A DNA stretch of 64,000 nt from Fragilariopsis cylindrus CCMP1102 (GCA_900095095.1 FMBT01000310.1:434001-498000); one strand, 5' to 3'; counted from the first letter of the stretch, positions 44,812 to 57,835 are shown. The notes: generated by a model not told the origin, from the letters alone. Numbers and translations are program-made.

Positions 44812-47228
44812 TTAACAATCTTCGATTTTAGTAGAAGTCGGAATTTCGCTCACCGTTCCCGCCATGCTGGACGACACGGCAATAGGTTCAATCGATTCCG
44901 ATTTCTCGTGGTTCCTGTCCGTACTATCAGCCTCGTCATCCTCGTTGTCATTGACCACCTCCTCTAATCCCTTGTTGTTAGTCGGCTTCGCTACTTCGTC
45001 ACTCCAGGGCCCTTTCATTCCGTTCTGCATACGCTTGAGGTTGAAGTGAATCCTTGGTAATGATGTGAGAATAAGAATCATTTGAGGAATGTTCATTGCG
45101 ATGTAGTAAGAAATTGCTTGGTCTTTGAAGTCTGTAGGGGCTAACGTGACAACAAGTATTGCTGGTATATACATAAAACCGGCCGCAAGAGTACTGTATA
45201 GCAAATAATCAAAATCCTTCATAGAAATAAGCACTGCCCTCAAGACAATAAAGATCGAATCTGTTGATTGTGAAAATGCAAGAGCATTAAAGGTAAATGG
45301 TAAAGTGAATTTTCCTCCTAAAGCATTTGTTCCGAAAACTTTCGAGAAGAAGGGGACACATTGAGTATCGTAGGCGAATTCGCAAGAGTTTGTACCAGCA
45401 TCGTATGCAATCGGAAACACGAAAGGGACGATAGATACTATAATGACTGGAATGAAAACCAGCACACAAATTACAGTAATACGTGTGAATGCGATGTATC
45501 TCTTGAATCTTCCCCTTGCTATCATGAATGACCCTGCAAGCGTCGTAACGATACCCATAGTGTATGCATATGCAACTCCGAATGCGGGCTCTTCGGATTG
45601 CAATGCAGTGATTCTGTTAAAGAAGGATAAGTAGAAGAGAAGAGTTTCACGCCATTGATAATGCATGAGCAAAACATAATGTGAGGTGAATGCGGTCCTA
45701 CGCCAAAATCGGAACCGCTCTTACATTGACAGGAACATAATAACTTACTGGTATCCGATTGCCTGGTCTTTCAATAGGGCTAAATAAATCGTAACCAAAG
45801 TTGCACCCTCAAGGACAAGATCTATTACCATTATCTTCAAGCCATCCATCAATAATGCTCTGGAATAATTTTCAGAATCTGATTTTCCAGTGTCATTTTC
45901 AACTTGGCTATGTTCCTCTGTGGCGTCACTTTCACGACCGAAAAGTTCCTTCATAGAAACAATAAGCTTGGAAAAAGATAGAGAGACACCAGTATCTTCA
46001 CGAATGGTGGAACCAATTGGAGTCATCAAATAGATGATGCTAAAGATAGGGATACCAGCTGCTTGGCAAAACTCTGACAAACCCATCAAAGTCAACGTAT
46101 TGGGAAAAGTAGATACTTGCGTGTACTGAAATAAAAAGAAGTTGAGCTTAGTCATAATTATACATCCCCAACACAGTATATGAAATTCGAATACAAAACG
46201 TTTTTTCGTATTGAATAGATTAAAATCGTACTTACCCAAACGATTCCTTGAATTGCGAATGCGCAAAATGCAGTCCAACCGTACGCATTAATGTTTCTTG
46301 ATCCAAACATTAATCCACTCATTACCATACCAATTTGTACAAAAATTACTTTCCAGGATTTCAACAACCATAGCGGAATAATATTATCAGAGTCATAGTT
46401 TCCAATGAACTCGCAGTCTGGATATAATAACATCGAGTTTTCCAAGCCAGGACTCGCAAAAAAATCTCTTGCTGGTTGGATAAAAACAATAATCGTACCA
46501 ATTATACCAGCAATAATTCCAGCTAGGATACTACCAACTAACCCTGTATGGACCAATTTATCAGTGATTTTCTTATCGCCACGTCCTAGAGCGTACATCA
46601 TTCTAACCATAACGATATCTTCGATGAACTGGAAAATCTGGTCGAAGGGCGCCATAAAGACCTGAACAGACATCAACCTGTTGTTGTTTTGAATAGAGTA
46701 CAAGGTTTAGTTTATCAAAAGTGAGAGGGAGAATAGTATTGGTATGAGTGGTTCTAATCGTGCTGTCGAAATAGAAAGATGATCGATCACAAGAGAACAG
46801 CAAAATAACGAAACTGCTTACGCGTTACGCTCGTTTACTGCCATAGTTGCCTGGTAGGATCTGTTCAGCGTGATAGAAAGACCAATTAATACACCAATGT
46901 AGGCGATCAGTCCTAAGTTAAAGAGTTTTGTCAAGGGGTATTCTAGTCGTCCCATATTGGCTAGAAACTTAGGTTCTTTTCTATGTTTATCTTTCTCGTA
47001 TTCTTCCTTTTCTTCTACAGTTTTAGACAATTTCACATAAATTAATGGAATGAACTGAACAATGGCCAAGACGAGATAAATTTGTGGGTAGGAAATTTCG
47101 CTTTTATTTGCGTCGCAACAATCCTTTGTCGGTAAATCGGGACCGCAATTGGCATCAGGAAATATACACTCTCCGTTGTTGTCAAGAGTCCCATTGACAT
47201 AACTATGATCGGTATCATCTGTGCCCAT
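44812..47228 (-). CDS. multi-span membrane transporter, MATE-like
   Basis: This protein has 703 aa in four exons: 46822-47228, 46236-46677, 45749-46125 and 44812-45697. The three introns are GT-AG and the summed exon length is divisible by three. It has about twelve hydrophobic helices in two halves, separated by a charged loop (KSDSEN and neighbours), with a long acidic C-terminal tail. The stretch VFMAPFDQIFQFIEDIVMVR then MMYALGRGDKKITDKLVHTG, followed by a long GxxxG-rich helix, resembles the helix 2-3 region of MATE-family exporters. A Cys-containing N-terminal loop (CIFPDANCGPDLPTKDCC) precedes the first helix. Assignment to MATE is by overall look and that one block. Substrate unknown. 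Confidence 0.6.
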
Positions 47229-47635
47229 TTTATATAGTTTATTACAACAACAACAACAACAATAGTAATAGTAACAGTAACAGTAACATAACAACAACAA
47301 CAACAACAACAACAAAAGGGGGGAGTAAGAAAGAAAGGATATGGATACAGTTAGATATTAAGTTTAAATATATAAATCAATTACATTCTCTTGATGCTGT
47401 TGTCTCTACCAACTTCAGTTCTTACAATAATAGAATGGGAATGTTCCCGCATCACAAATTCTTGGGTCTGCCATTGTCCACTAAATCCTTGGTTTCGTAG
47501 TTCTAGTTCGACGTTTCTTTCTTTCTTTCTTTCCGTGTCGATTCTTGATCGTACGATACAGTTTTTATGACGAATGAATCAATCAATCAAATTAGAATAA
47601 ACACAAAGAAGATTACTTCAAGTAGTGTGTGATAA

Positions 47636-48060
47636 GAACAGATTAGATCACTTCACGTACCTCTACTCTAATTCACGCAACATTATATCTTGCATGCCGA
47701 ATAAGTCCTAATAAGTCGAACAGATTAGATCACTTCACGTATCTCTACTCCAGTTCGCGCAACAGGGTGTCAGTTATTTAAGGTAGCGCGAAACGCTACC
47801 TAAGTTTCAATGTGTTCTTTGTTGTTCTATGTTGAAACATTCACATTAAGTAGTGAACTATATATTTTTGTACGTAAAGAACAAGATAACAATGAGTAAT
47901 ACCGTAGAATCTAATTAACATTCCAAGCATAAATTCACTTCACGTCACCTCTAGTTCACGCAACATTATAACATCTTTCAATCAAAAATTGACCCTGCCT
48001 GGCATGGCGCTACCTAAGTTTCATGTTGTTTTATGTTGAGCATTGAAACATTCTAATCGT
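47636..48060. repeat. cluster of diverged direct repeats
   Basis: Three copies of a unit of about 45 bp (CACTTCACGT..CTCTA..TTCACGCAACA) start near 47650, 47730 and 47938. The last two are each followed by a shared block, GCTACCTAAGTTTCA..., then GAAACATTC (near 47795 and 48009). It looks like a decayed repeat array or element remnant; no coding sequence. Confidence 0.65.
47781..47801. repeat. 8-bp perfect hairpin
   Basis: AGGTAGCG and CGCTACCT flank a 5-nt loop, CGAAA, inside the repeat cluster. Confidence 0.7.
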
Positions 48061-49056
48061 GTATCATCTTAAACCGACACGTGCAACTTTTTTCATACTT
48101 TCGGTACTTATAAAAACTAATACGTCTGGTGCTTGACTATTTTGATTTGTTATTGATATATTGATGTGCCTGTTATTGATATCATTATTGTCAATTCTAT
48201 TATTATTGATAGTAGTTGTTAGTAAAATTTTGCTACTACTTCTTGTTGTGAGTGAATCTTAAAAGTAACTAAACAAAAGAGAGAGAAGAAAAAGAGAGAG
48301 AGGCCTGAGCCCAGCTCGCTCCTAGCAGCCAATTTCAAGGTTTGGGTGGAATGTATGTGTATTCACGGCAAGCTTTAGCTTTTTTTTAGTGCAATAGCTC
48401 CCTTTTTCTAGTTCTATTTTTACTCCTAGCATCCAATCATTCAATCTGTCTATTATAAAGTCTAAGCTGTACATGAGCGTAACACTCAAGTTAGGGCTAA
48501 TGATGAGTTGATTGTTGTGTTACTGAGTTGACCTACCTCTAGCCAAGTGAATGGATAGTTAGAAATGCTCCTATAGGACCTCTGTAACCTCATCAACAGT
48601 AGCTTCTTCAGCTATCTTCCTGTTCTAAATTCCAGTGCTTGATGGAATATGTAGCAATTTCCAGGTTTCTTCTCTCTTACTCGTCATCTGAGATGTGATG
48701 ATGATCTGATGGACTTTATCATCATATTATAATTATATATACTGTGATTCCTACTATCCATTCCTCTCCTCCTACTTCTAAAATCAAAGCTAACTACAAT
48801 ATCTGTGTGTACAGTAGCCTTGGGTACTTTATTCTTTATCCTGAAATTTATATATACATAATGCTGTTTGCTTTTTTTCTTGTGTGTGTGTGTGTGTGTG
48901 TTTTTAAGTTGGAAAGCCAAAAGACATACAGTGTATTTGCTGGTAGTACGTACTGGTACATCCTTGATTTGAAAAAAATCATAAAGATCAGCAAAACTCA
49001 CATTGCGTGCGCGATGATTATTGTCACAGCTACAATTGAATCAAATGAGTCAAAAG

Positions 49057-49089
49057 ATTCAGCTCAAATATTTGATTTGTGAGCTGAAT
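49057..49089. repeat. 10-bp inverted repeat
   Basis: ATTCAGCTCA and its exact reverse complement TGAGCTGAAT are separated by 13 nt. A third partial copy, TTTCAGCTCAT, follows at once. Confidence 0.7.
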
Positions 49090-49689
49090 GATTTTCAGCT
49101 CATGGGACTCAAATATGACTCAATTTTTTACCTGGCCCTGTGGTTAAGCCGCGTGTAGGGTTTTCACTTATTAAAAAAACATTTACGCGCGATAAGCAGC
49201 GAGGCATGGATAGAGAGAGAAAAATGAGGAGGAGGAGAGAAAAAAATTGGCTTGCGCAAAAAGTTCGTTGCTTAAATCGCAGGGTGAGACTTAACTTCAA
49301 AACACACTTATGCAACGAAGTGAAATCGTCGCCAAAATTTATTTTTGTGATGTCGAAAGACAAAAATGTTAACATACCGCTAAGCATACTTACTATTATT
49401 GAAACATAGATGATACGGTAGACGAAACATAGTTAGTTATAAGCTCCATCTGCTCACTCACTCATCGATCGTATACGGAAATTATAAATGATACTCTCTT
49501 TGGTACTGCTGTGAAACAAGTCTAAAAGAACACAAATACTGATCTAGAAAAAAATTCATTCGTTCATTCCGACTAGCAAGACCTTTTCCCCAGCCAGACT
49601 AGAACTGATACGATTTTGACATCACTTTCAAGTAAAAAATCCTGCCTCAATCTGGTTAAATTTGTGTAGCCAAGACAAAATTATCAACA

Positions 49690-51457
49690 ATGCCGCGAAT
49701 GCGAAATGTTTTGCAGCAGAGAGCTGAACGGAAACGGAAACAAGAAGAGAATAAAAAAGTGTTATTAGAAGTAGAAAAATATCCTCCTCAATGTGATCCC
49801 AAAGACAATGAGATAGAATTTAGTGGTTTGTATGTCAAGGCGCAGGTCGAACCGGATGGAATAAGTGCTGGTTCAATATACTCACTAGAGGCGAAGCCCA
49901 CCAGAGCAACTATGGCAGAAACATTTTCCTCCGGAGAAGAAAATACCGCATATTCGGAAGATGATGACCACATTATCTTCACGGAACCTAAGAAAAATCT
50001 CACCTTTTCACAACATGATCGGAATCGTCTTGATGATAAAGGAGAATTTACTGATCTTGCCTATCAATCGTCGAGAGGAAATATGTTTATCGACTTGGTT
50101 CAGGAAGATGAAAGAAACAAGAATGTTGGGATCGACAGCTCCCAATACAGTAGTTATGACGAGGAAGAATGTGATATCGTCGCTGGTAGAGCAACGACGA
50201 CTCAGATGGATCAGCCCGAAACTATCCAATTTGTCGATAGCGAGGATGGAAAGGTCTTCGCTATTACACCACGAGTTGGTAAGAAAGTTTACGCTACAGA
50301 AGAAGAGAGTATCGAAAATGAAGAATGCTCGAAAACATTGAATACAAATCTTGATTCACTCAATTATCTTCCTAGTTTGAGCGAAGATGATAGTGCTCAG
50401 ATGGATCAACGGGATCTAACTCAAAACAATACAACCATAACCACAACCGTTTTCACCGTTTACAAGTAGACATCAGAGAGGGGAATCGTATGAAGAAGAT
50501 GATCAATGCGGCGGAGTTTATGACAATGGTGATATTCACGAGGCAGAAGAAGCTTCTATTCCCCAAGGCAACTCCGAATTGTCCGAATTGTATGACTGTG
50601 ATGATGGAGAGCTGTATTTTCCTGATAATAATTTAGAAGATCACCAGCAAGGAGAGGCGTTTGATCCTAATAACCAAGTTCGATCGTACGATTTTGAAGA
50701 AGACGGAACCTTTTTCGAACAGTTACGTTCCGAACATACTCAGCCCGTAAATGATGGGCCATCTCAGTCCGAACATTGGCGGTCAATAAAGGAGGAAATC
50801 CACTCTGGACATCCACAGTCAACGCATCAAAATGGTGCGTATCTTGATACGGCCAACGGCGAACAATACTTACCGAATGCATTGTCAGATCCTGATAGTA
50901 ACTCTTCGTGGGAAGAAGGCAGTTTTGGTACCGGTGCATCAAGAACTATGAGTCGTATTGATACTACTTACGATGATGATGATGGTACTTACGCTGAGAC
51001 CCTCGATGGAACCGAGAACTACTCCGATGACGATAATACATTCGCAGAGTATGATGGCGATCGACCATTTGTCCGAATCTTAAAGAAATTCCGTGACATG
51101 AACGTCGGAGGTCAGAAATTGGGTAGTGAGGAAGTTGAGGAAGAATAGAGGAAACCATAGAAGAGCAAAAGATGGACAGACACGACGGGGCAGGCCTTCC
51201 AGGAGTCAGACAATGTAAATGTATTTGAACGCCTTGGTGAGATTGGAATAGACATCTTGAACGAAACCATTGAGCATGCTGAAAAAGCAAATATGTCACC
51301 TCGTAAAGAGGCAGAAATCAGGGTGGAACTATTATCAATACCTTCGCCGATCTATTTTCATGTGGTGCTCCTTCTCGATATTAGTGCTAATGGCATGGCA
51401 TGCATTTAATAAAGCATGCATTAAAAAGCAGAAGCTCCTCATAATATTTTGCCGATG
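49690..51457 (+). CDS. acidic protein with possible C-terminal tail anchor, frame breaks
   Basis: No family recognised. From the ATG at 49690 the first part (259 aa) starts basic (MPRMRNVLQQRAERKRKQ) and is then acidic. A frame change near 50462 joins it to a second acidic part (SELYDCDDGELYFPDNN ... RPFVRILKKFRDMNVGG). A further change after about 51148 leads to plausible coding sequence (QAFQESDNVNVFERLGEIGI) and then, in another frame, a hydrophobic stretch (FMWCSFSILVLMAWHAF) near the end. This is consistent with a tail-anchored protein with a long disordered cytosolic region. Composition is even across the breaks, so one gene is likely. The exact C-terminus is uncertain. Confidence 0.5.
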
Positions 51458-51584
51458 ATCCTTGAGACTGCTCTATAATAACTTAATTTATAATTGTATT
51501 CAATATATTATGATGTTAAATGCCGTCCTTATTTCTTTATTATTCTATTCCTTTTAGTTGTGCAGGTATGAGTTTCGACCATAG

Positions 51585-53562
51585 CTAAAAGCCATCGCTT
51601 TCAAAGTTATACGGCGTCAAGTACAAACGTTCTTCGAGATCCTCTGTCTCACACCAAGCTTGGTCTTCCGGCCACTTGCTCACCCAATCTTTACATTCAC
51701 AAAAGGTTGGATCGTGGGCCTCCTCGTCCGTGGACATCAAAGGGCGTGCAACGTTGACCCTTCCATCATCTGATACTTTTGCTGCAGTGTCAGGCTGACA
51801 GGGCATGACGGGGTCGTCTGGTGGTGCAATGCGATCACGGATCAGACGTTCCAGTTCTTTTAGTTGTGTCGACTGTATTCGAATGGGATCCTTCAATACA
51901 CGCCAGTGATTTACCCCTCGCTTGCTTGCCCTGGTGTCGCTCCCGTAACAGGGAGGAATCGTTGCCGTTCCTTGGCTACATTGATACATCACATTTCAAG
52001 GGGGAATGTAAGACAACGAAGAAAAGCTGTTAGTTCGTGCTGCATATTATCTAACCTTAGTAAAAAAAAGTCTAAAGAAATTATTAACTTACTATCGGTA
52101 GTAGTACTCCGTACGGGCTCCCAACATCGGCCAATAATTGAACCATTCCGTTTCATCTCCTCGATTAACCTTCGATGAAGATCGTCCGTATGAACGCCGT
52201 TGTATTCCTCCTGTAGGAGTTCACGATAAAGACTCTCGTCATCATCCATTTTTTCACTTTGCTCGGAAATCCAGATATCCCAGTCCTTTTCTTCGGCGGG
52301 AGACAAATTCACCTCATCCATATGTATATTCAACAACTGATTGTTATAGGGATCGTCACGGTGTAATTCGTTATGGTAAATAGCATCCGCAACAGTCCGA
52401 ACAGGATGCTTTTTTACTTGTGGAATACCTTCTGTGGAATTGGAATTGAAAATTCTCGTTTTCAAGTTCCAAACAGGGGGTGTCAACGGAAAACAACCTG
52501 GATATGAGAATTCGATTGGATCTAATCCACATTGTTTGCGTGTACTGAACTCCTTTTCTCGCCACCGGCATATGACTTTATCTAAATAGCGGTAGGGTGG
52601 CGCATCGTCGTACGCGTTCATAAATACAGATATAGCAGCCATTTCGTTATCGTAATCTATTGAATAAAAATGATACATCTGTATCTCAGCATCATAGCGT
52701 TTCCCTTCTTGGGTATGTTCGGATGGAACGTGTAAATCTGTATGACTTAAATACCACCAATCACTAAAGCCCTTACTAAAATCAATGCGTCCAAATTTTG
52801 ATCCACGTCCCTTCACCCGACATTCGAGTTTCACTCCATCGGCTACACCATCCGTGTCGTTGACCATGTCTTTGTATACAGTAATGGGTTGACCGATCCG
52901 TAATCCATGCCTTTCGATTGTAAATTGATCTTGTTTTACTAATTCTTCCATAGAACAAAAACTATCTTCATATTTCATCCAGTGAAGATCCTACATTAAA
53001 GTATAATACAAAAAAGAAAAATTGAATGCATATATACCTGAGTAAGTCAGCCAGTCGATATATTATTATTAGTATTATAGAGATGACAAGGATAAGGCAT
53101 AGGCACTAAGCACAAACTTACGATACATTCGTTGGCAACAAATGAAGTGTTCGGATCTAATCCAACCTCACGCAATAAGTTGATCGGAGATTGATGGTGT
53201 CTACCACATTCATCCGATCCAACCGGACACCAACGACAATAGTTATCTGTAACAGTAAAATTTATACCCTCGTGCCATTTGTGTGGGTATCCCTCACATT
53301 GGTCAAGAGATTCTGTAGTTCGTTCATCACATTTTATCTTCCCCCAATCCTTTGGACCGTAGTCGATAAATCCATCTTCTCGATTGGTAGTTGTTGTGTC
53401 GTAATTAAATCTATCCAAGAAATGTGTGCTATTGTTTTTGGCAGAAACGATGCGACTTGTATGCGAAGAAACGAAGAAGAAGAAGAAGAGTAGGAAAACC
53501 TTGACGATCGACGACAACAAGCCGAAGACGGGATTTTTTCCTGTGGTCAACATCGACGTCAT
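51585..53562 (-). CDS. secreted alpha-carbonic-anhydrase-like protein B
   Basis: Paralogue of protein A in three exons: 53122-53562, 52094-52990 and 51585-51975. Intron 1 (NECI|DLHW) sits exactly where protein A has its only intron. Intron 2 (118 nt) interrupts YYYRY|QGTATIPPC and is absent from A. It has a hydrophobic signal segment (VFLLFFFFFV), then RHHQSPINL, WWYLSHTDLHVPSEHTQEG, YDAEIQMYHFYS, TIPPCYG and CECKDW. As in A, the two-His FHFHWG motif is missing while the Glu and third His are kept. One single-base frame break lies near 52155, just before WFNYWPMLGARTEYYY. It points away from copy C, sharing a 755-bp upstream region. Confidence 0.72.
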
Positions 53563-54317
53563 CCTTGTTCTAATTCCTGCTGCTCGACTGGATAGACAGG
53601 GTTGTTTTTACTATGTATGTAGTAAATCTCAATGCAAATTATCTGGCTAATAGCGGAAGCGGTAGAGTTATTCGTGCTTAATAGTACTGTTATGCTAAAA
53701 ATGTATATAAAGTGACGACGAGTGCATGAGAAGAAGGATTTTTTAGAGAGATAATGGCGAATGGCTGATTTCGATTTTAGATCGAGAAAAACACAGTATT
53801 TACGATTGTAGATTGACGAGAAGAGTAGATTTTTCATAACACTGCTACTAAATAGCTAATTCAATCGTGCATACTTCGATACTGTCAAATAATTTGGCCG
53901 CCTACAGTATCTAAACTAAGCAAGAATTCGCCGAAAAGTTGACGCGAAGTGTACTCTGTAGCTAGGGTTTGGAAACTTCAATATATCCATGTCTCAATAT
54001 TTTTGCGGTACACTCAAAACTTAAAAAATCATTTTGAGAGCTCAAGCCACGGACGCTTTTTTATCGTGAACAACAAAACATCACATACCGTATGTACTTG
54101 AAGTAGCTACTATAGTAGCGTGGAGACTCTCAACTTCACAAATTTGTTTGAAAAAGAATCGTTTGAACCACTTCGCACGAAAAACAAGAGAAATCAACAA
54201 TCGAGAAAGAGAGAAAGGTTTTCTGTCGTCATAAAAAGGAAAACAATAGACTGTACAAACATTAATCTAATCAATCATTTTCTATACATTTAAGTAGTAG
54301 AAGAGGAATAGCATAAA
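53563..54317. other. divergent region between carbonic-anhydrase-like genes B and C
   Basis: A candidate bidirectional promoter. A TATATAAAGTGACGACG stretch lies near 53702-53717. No gene seen. Confidence 0.4.
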
Positions 54318-56883
54318 ATGATCATCAACAAGAGCAACATCAACGGTAACAGCAAAGGTCTTTGTATCTTTCTGTTGCTTTCTTCTTTCCTACTATTCAT
54401 GTCAATCATTGAAGTTCGTGGCCAGAACAACGATAATCGTGGACTATACCTCGATCGGTTTACGTATAAGAACGAGGACGTCAGTCGCAAAGAAAATGGT
54501 CAAACATTCATCGATTATTCACCTCAGAATTGGGATGACATTAAATGCAACGAAGGTTCAAAACTTGACGAATGCGTCGGATATGTTGATAAGTGGACAA
54601 CTGGTAGAGACTGGGGAATTACAAAAAATAATTGTCGTTGGTGTCCAGCGTCGAAGGATGGATCTGGATCTGATAATAACTGTGGAGTTCACCATCAATC
54701 GCCTGTGAATTTACAACGTGAGGTTGGTTATGACTTCAATACTTCCTCTCCGTATTATTCTGATATTGCCAACGAATGTATCGACCTTCATTGGATGAAA
54801 TATGAAGATTCGGTACGTTTATGTCATATCATATCGTATATCATATACGAATCGAATTTAATCGAATCGAATCGAATTTGATCAAAGCATCCCATCGTCG
54901 TATCTACCCATCTCACATAATAACAAAAACATTTTCCCTTCCTTACTCTATTTTTCTCCTCACTTTCTTCTTCGACTTCTTCTTCTTTTGCTTCACTTTA
55001 CCAATACAATTAAAGTTTTGTACGTTAGATCAATTGGAAGATGCTGATGCTTTTACCATCGAACGACACGCTCTACGTATCGCCCAACCAATTTCGGTGT
55101 ATGATAATTTTGACGACGATAAGGATGGTGTTCGAGACGGCGTTCGTTTGAATTGTCGTATTGATGGAAAAGGTTCAAGATTTGGTCGTATCGATTATTC
55201 AAAGGTTTCAGCCAGTGGTGGCATTTATCACAATTGATATACACACACCCTCAGAACACACCCAAGATGGACAACGTTACGACGGTGAAATCCAATTGCA
55301 ACATTTTTACAGTGTCACTGGAAGCGAAGCGGGGTAGGTTAAAATAAAATACAGCAAACAGCAACAGCTAGCACTGCTTGAAATGGTAGTAGCGGAAGCG
55401 TAGTACTACGTGATATTTCATTAACTAACTAACTACTGACTAACTAACTAACCAACTAACTCGTTTGCTTGCTATTTGTATCCACTCTATTTTATTCTAC
55501 TCAGTGTCGACAACGAAATGGGTACAGTTTCTGTTTTTTTACAGGCCTACGACGACGCACCACCATACCGGTATTTAGATAAAGTTATCTGCCAATGGAG
55601 ACGAAATGAATACAATGTACGAAAAGAATGTGGATTAGATCCCGTGCAATCGACCTATCCAGGTTGTTTCCCGCTCAAACGAAGGAAACGAAATCTCGTA
55701 ATCACGAAGACATGGCACTGCGTTGATACTGATACGGATGCTCTCACTCCCACTAATGTTACCAAGTTGATGAACGACAACAGGCCCAAACGCCATCCGA
55801 AAGGATTCCGTACAATTCATGATGTTTTACTCTATAACAATCAACATAGAAACAATCCCAACCACTCCGATGTAAAGATTCATATGGAAGAAGGTAATTT
55901 TGGTCCAGCAGATGAAACTATAGACTGGGATAGCTTTGTGGCGGAACAAAGCAAAATAATGGGAGATGAAGAAAAACTGTACCAAAAGATGATTGCAATT
56001 GAGAATGATGCCAATGAAGAACTCGTCCACGAGCGATACTTACGTGAATTAATTTCCTATGACGAGATTCCATGGTTCAATTATTGGCCAATGTTAGGAG
56101 CTCGGACTGAATATTACTTTCGTTATTCTGGCTCACAAACGATTCCTCCCGTAAGTTTTATTTATTACGACTACGTTACAGTACGTCATCGTGCATATGC
56201 GATGACCAGGGAAATTTTCATCCACCCAATCAACCCACCTTCTTACTCAACCAATTCATTCTTCTTTGCCCCTCCAATTTATTTTACTGAAACAAATAAC
56301 GTAATATCCAGTGTTATGGAAATTTCGATGGCGGTTCAAGAAAAGGTACGTTACGTTGATATACATATACATATACATATACATTACATACCTACCTAAA
56401 TACTAAATAAGAATGTTTGTTTGAGATCGACTGTAATAATGTAAAGTATATTTTGAAATCACCTCTTTTCTTATCGTAAAATACTGATATAAATATTTTC
56501 TTAATTTCCCATGGTATATGATGAAAACATAAGGCACAAATCATTGGCGTGTATTGAAGGATCCTATTCGTATCCACCGACGTCAATTGGCTGAGCTCCA
56601 TCGACTCATCGCGGAACGGATCGCTCCTAATGATGATCCAGTAAAATCTTTGAGGTGTAAACCCGATACCGCAGCCAAGGTCAAACGTGATCCAGTGAAT
56701 CCTAATAAGTTTGTAGAAGTCGATGTGGCACGACCATTACAATCATGGGAAAGAACCCACTTCAAGACCTTCTGCGAATGCAAGGATTGGGTTTCAAAGT
56801 GGCCAGAAGATAGAAACTGGTGCACCATTGAAAATATGCAGGAACGTTTCTATGATAAGCCTTACAATTACGATGCATCCTAA
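54318..56883 (+). CDS. secreted alpha-carbonic-anhydrase-like protein C, five exons
   Basis: Paralogue of A and B. Exons: 54318-54812, 55016-55333, 55505-56150, 56312-56345 (34 nt) and 56534-56883; all introns are GT-AG and phases fit. It lacks the intron shared by A and B (NECIDLHWMK is continuous) and has four of its own, at EDS|F, G|V, IPP|C and K|G. A signal peptide (GLCIFLLLSSFLLFM) precedes CGVHHQSPVNL. The metal-site region reads WWHLSH..IDIHTPSEHTQDG, then IQLQHFYS, SGSQTIPPCYG and CECKDW. Two single-base deletions close together in exon 2 (near 55203 and 55230) break the frame around WWHLSH. This may be error or an early step of decay. The rest is well conserved. Confidence 0.68.
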
Positions 56884-57406
56884 TCCTAATCAAGAAAAGA
56901 AGAAATCGAAGTGCGATACATGCTTATGTTCATTCCATGTATGCACCCAATAGAAAACAATGAGAAGATGAACGAATTTCGACCCCAATTCGTTTGCGGG
57001 GAGAGAGCCAACTAAAAATGCAGGAGGGTTCAATCCTGCGAAGTGGTCTATCCAAATTGCTATTTATATTTATAGATGGTAGCAACGACTTTTACAGAAA
57101 ATAGATATGTATTCAGAGTGGGACACTTCTATATAGAAAAACTAACAAGATTAGATAGTGTCTTTTTATGAATCATATTTTTCTACAATTAAGTTCTATG
57201 TTATTTTGATTTGTACTATGATGGGTCGTCAAGTTGACGATACACAATACCTACTGGAAGTACTCTACTACTAGCATTACTTTTGGTCAACTATGACAGC
57301 ATGCTTTTTCTAGCTAGTGTAATGTACTCTATATTATTAATGTTTAACTTTCTTCTTCGCTTTCTATCTACCTCAACTAATTGTATAGCGATAGGCGACA
57401 TTACCA
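56884..57406. other. convergent intergenic region
   Basis: Nothing coding. GCAGGAGGGTTCAATCCTGC near 57021 is a small hairpin, not a tRNA arm. Confidence 0.5.
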
Positions 57407-57835
57407 CTAAAATCCATTCGTCGTGAAGTTATAGGGTCTATCATAAAGTCGTTCGTTGATATCTTCTATGTGGCACCAATCCTGGTCTTCCTTTCACTTA
57501 CTGCCCCAATCTTTGCATTCGCAGAATGTTTCGTAATGTGCCTTGGTTGTAGATTGAACTGGTCGTGCGGTAGTGACCTCCAAGATTTGTCGAGGATCGT
57601 TTGGATCTCGGCTCACTTTGGCCGCAGTGTCAGCCTGACAAGGTACGATAGGATCATCTGAAGGCGCAATCCGATCTGCCATCAGACGTTGAAGTTCCCC
57701 TAATTGACGAGGATGGATTCGGATGGGATCCTTCATTACACGCCAGTGATTTGAATTGCGCCTCGAATTTTCGATCCACTTTCCGTGACAAGGCGTGAAC
57801 GGGACTGTTCGATAATAGTAATATTACTATCATTT
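57407..57835 (-). pseudogene. 3' fragment of a carbonic-anhydrase-like gene (D)
   Basis: Only the last 130 or so residues of the family are present: TVPFTPCHGKW, NHWRVMKDPIRIHPRQLGEL, DTAAKVSRDPNDP, CECKDWGSK and LYDRPYNFTTNGF. An in-frame stop replaces the Trp of CKDWxSKWPED. Sequence upstream of about 57835 shows no match, so the copy is truncated at its 5' side. It is a host-gene remnant at the edge of the B/C/D cluster. Confidence 0.75.

Larger units (their letters stand above)
47229..49689. other. 2.5-kb intergenic region with local repeats
   Basis: I find no supported gene here. Visible: a CAA/GTA-rich tract to 47315, a repeat cluster at 47636-48060, a TG microsatellite near 48882-48902, and inverted repeats near 47781-47801 and 49057-49089. 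A short open frame at 49140-49409 looks like chance. Confidence 0.5.

Noticed and set aside
48684-49001. Overlapping open frames on both strands at 48.7-49.1 kb
   Set aside because: Low-complexity sequence around a TG microsatellite, no conserved block on either strand.
57021-57040. tRNA T-arm-like sequence GGTTCAATCC
   Set aside because: The stem-loop has a 10-nt loop and no acceptor, D or anticodon stem can be placed around it.
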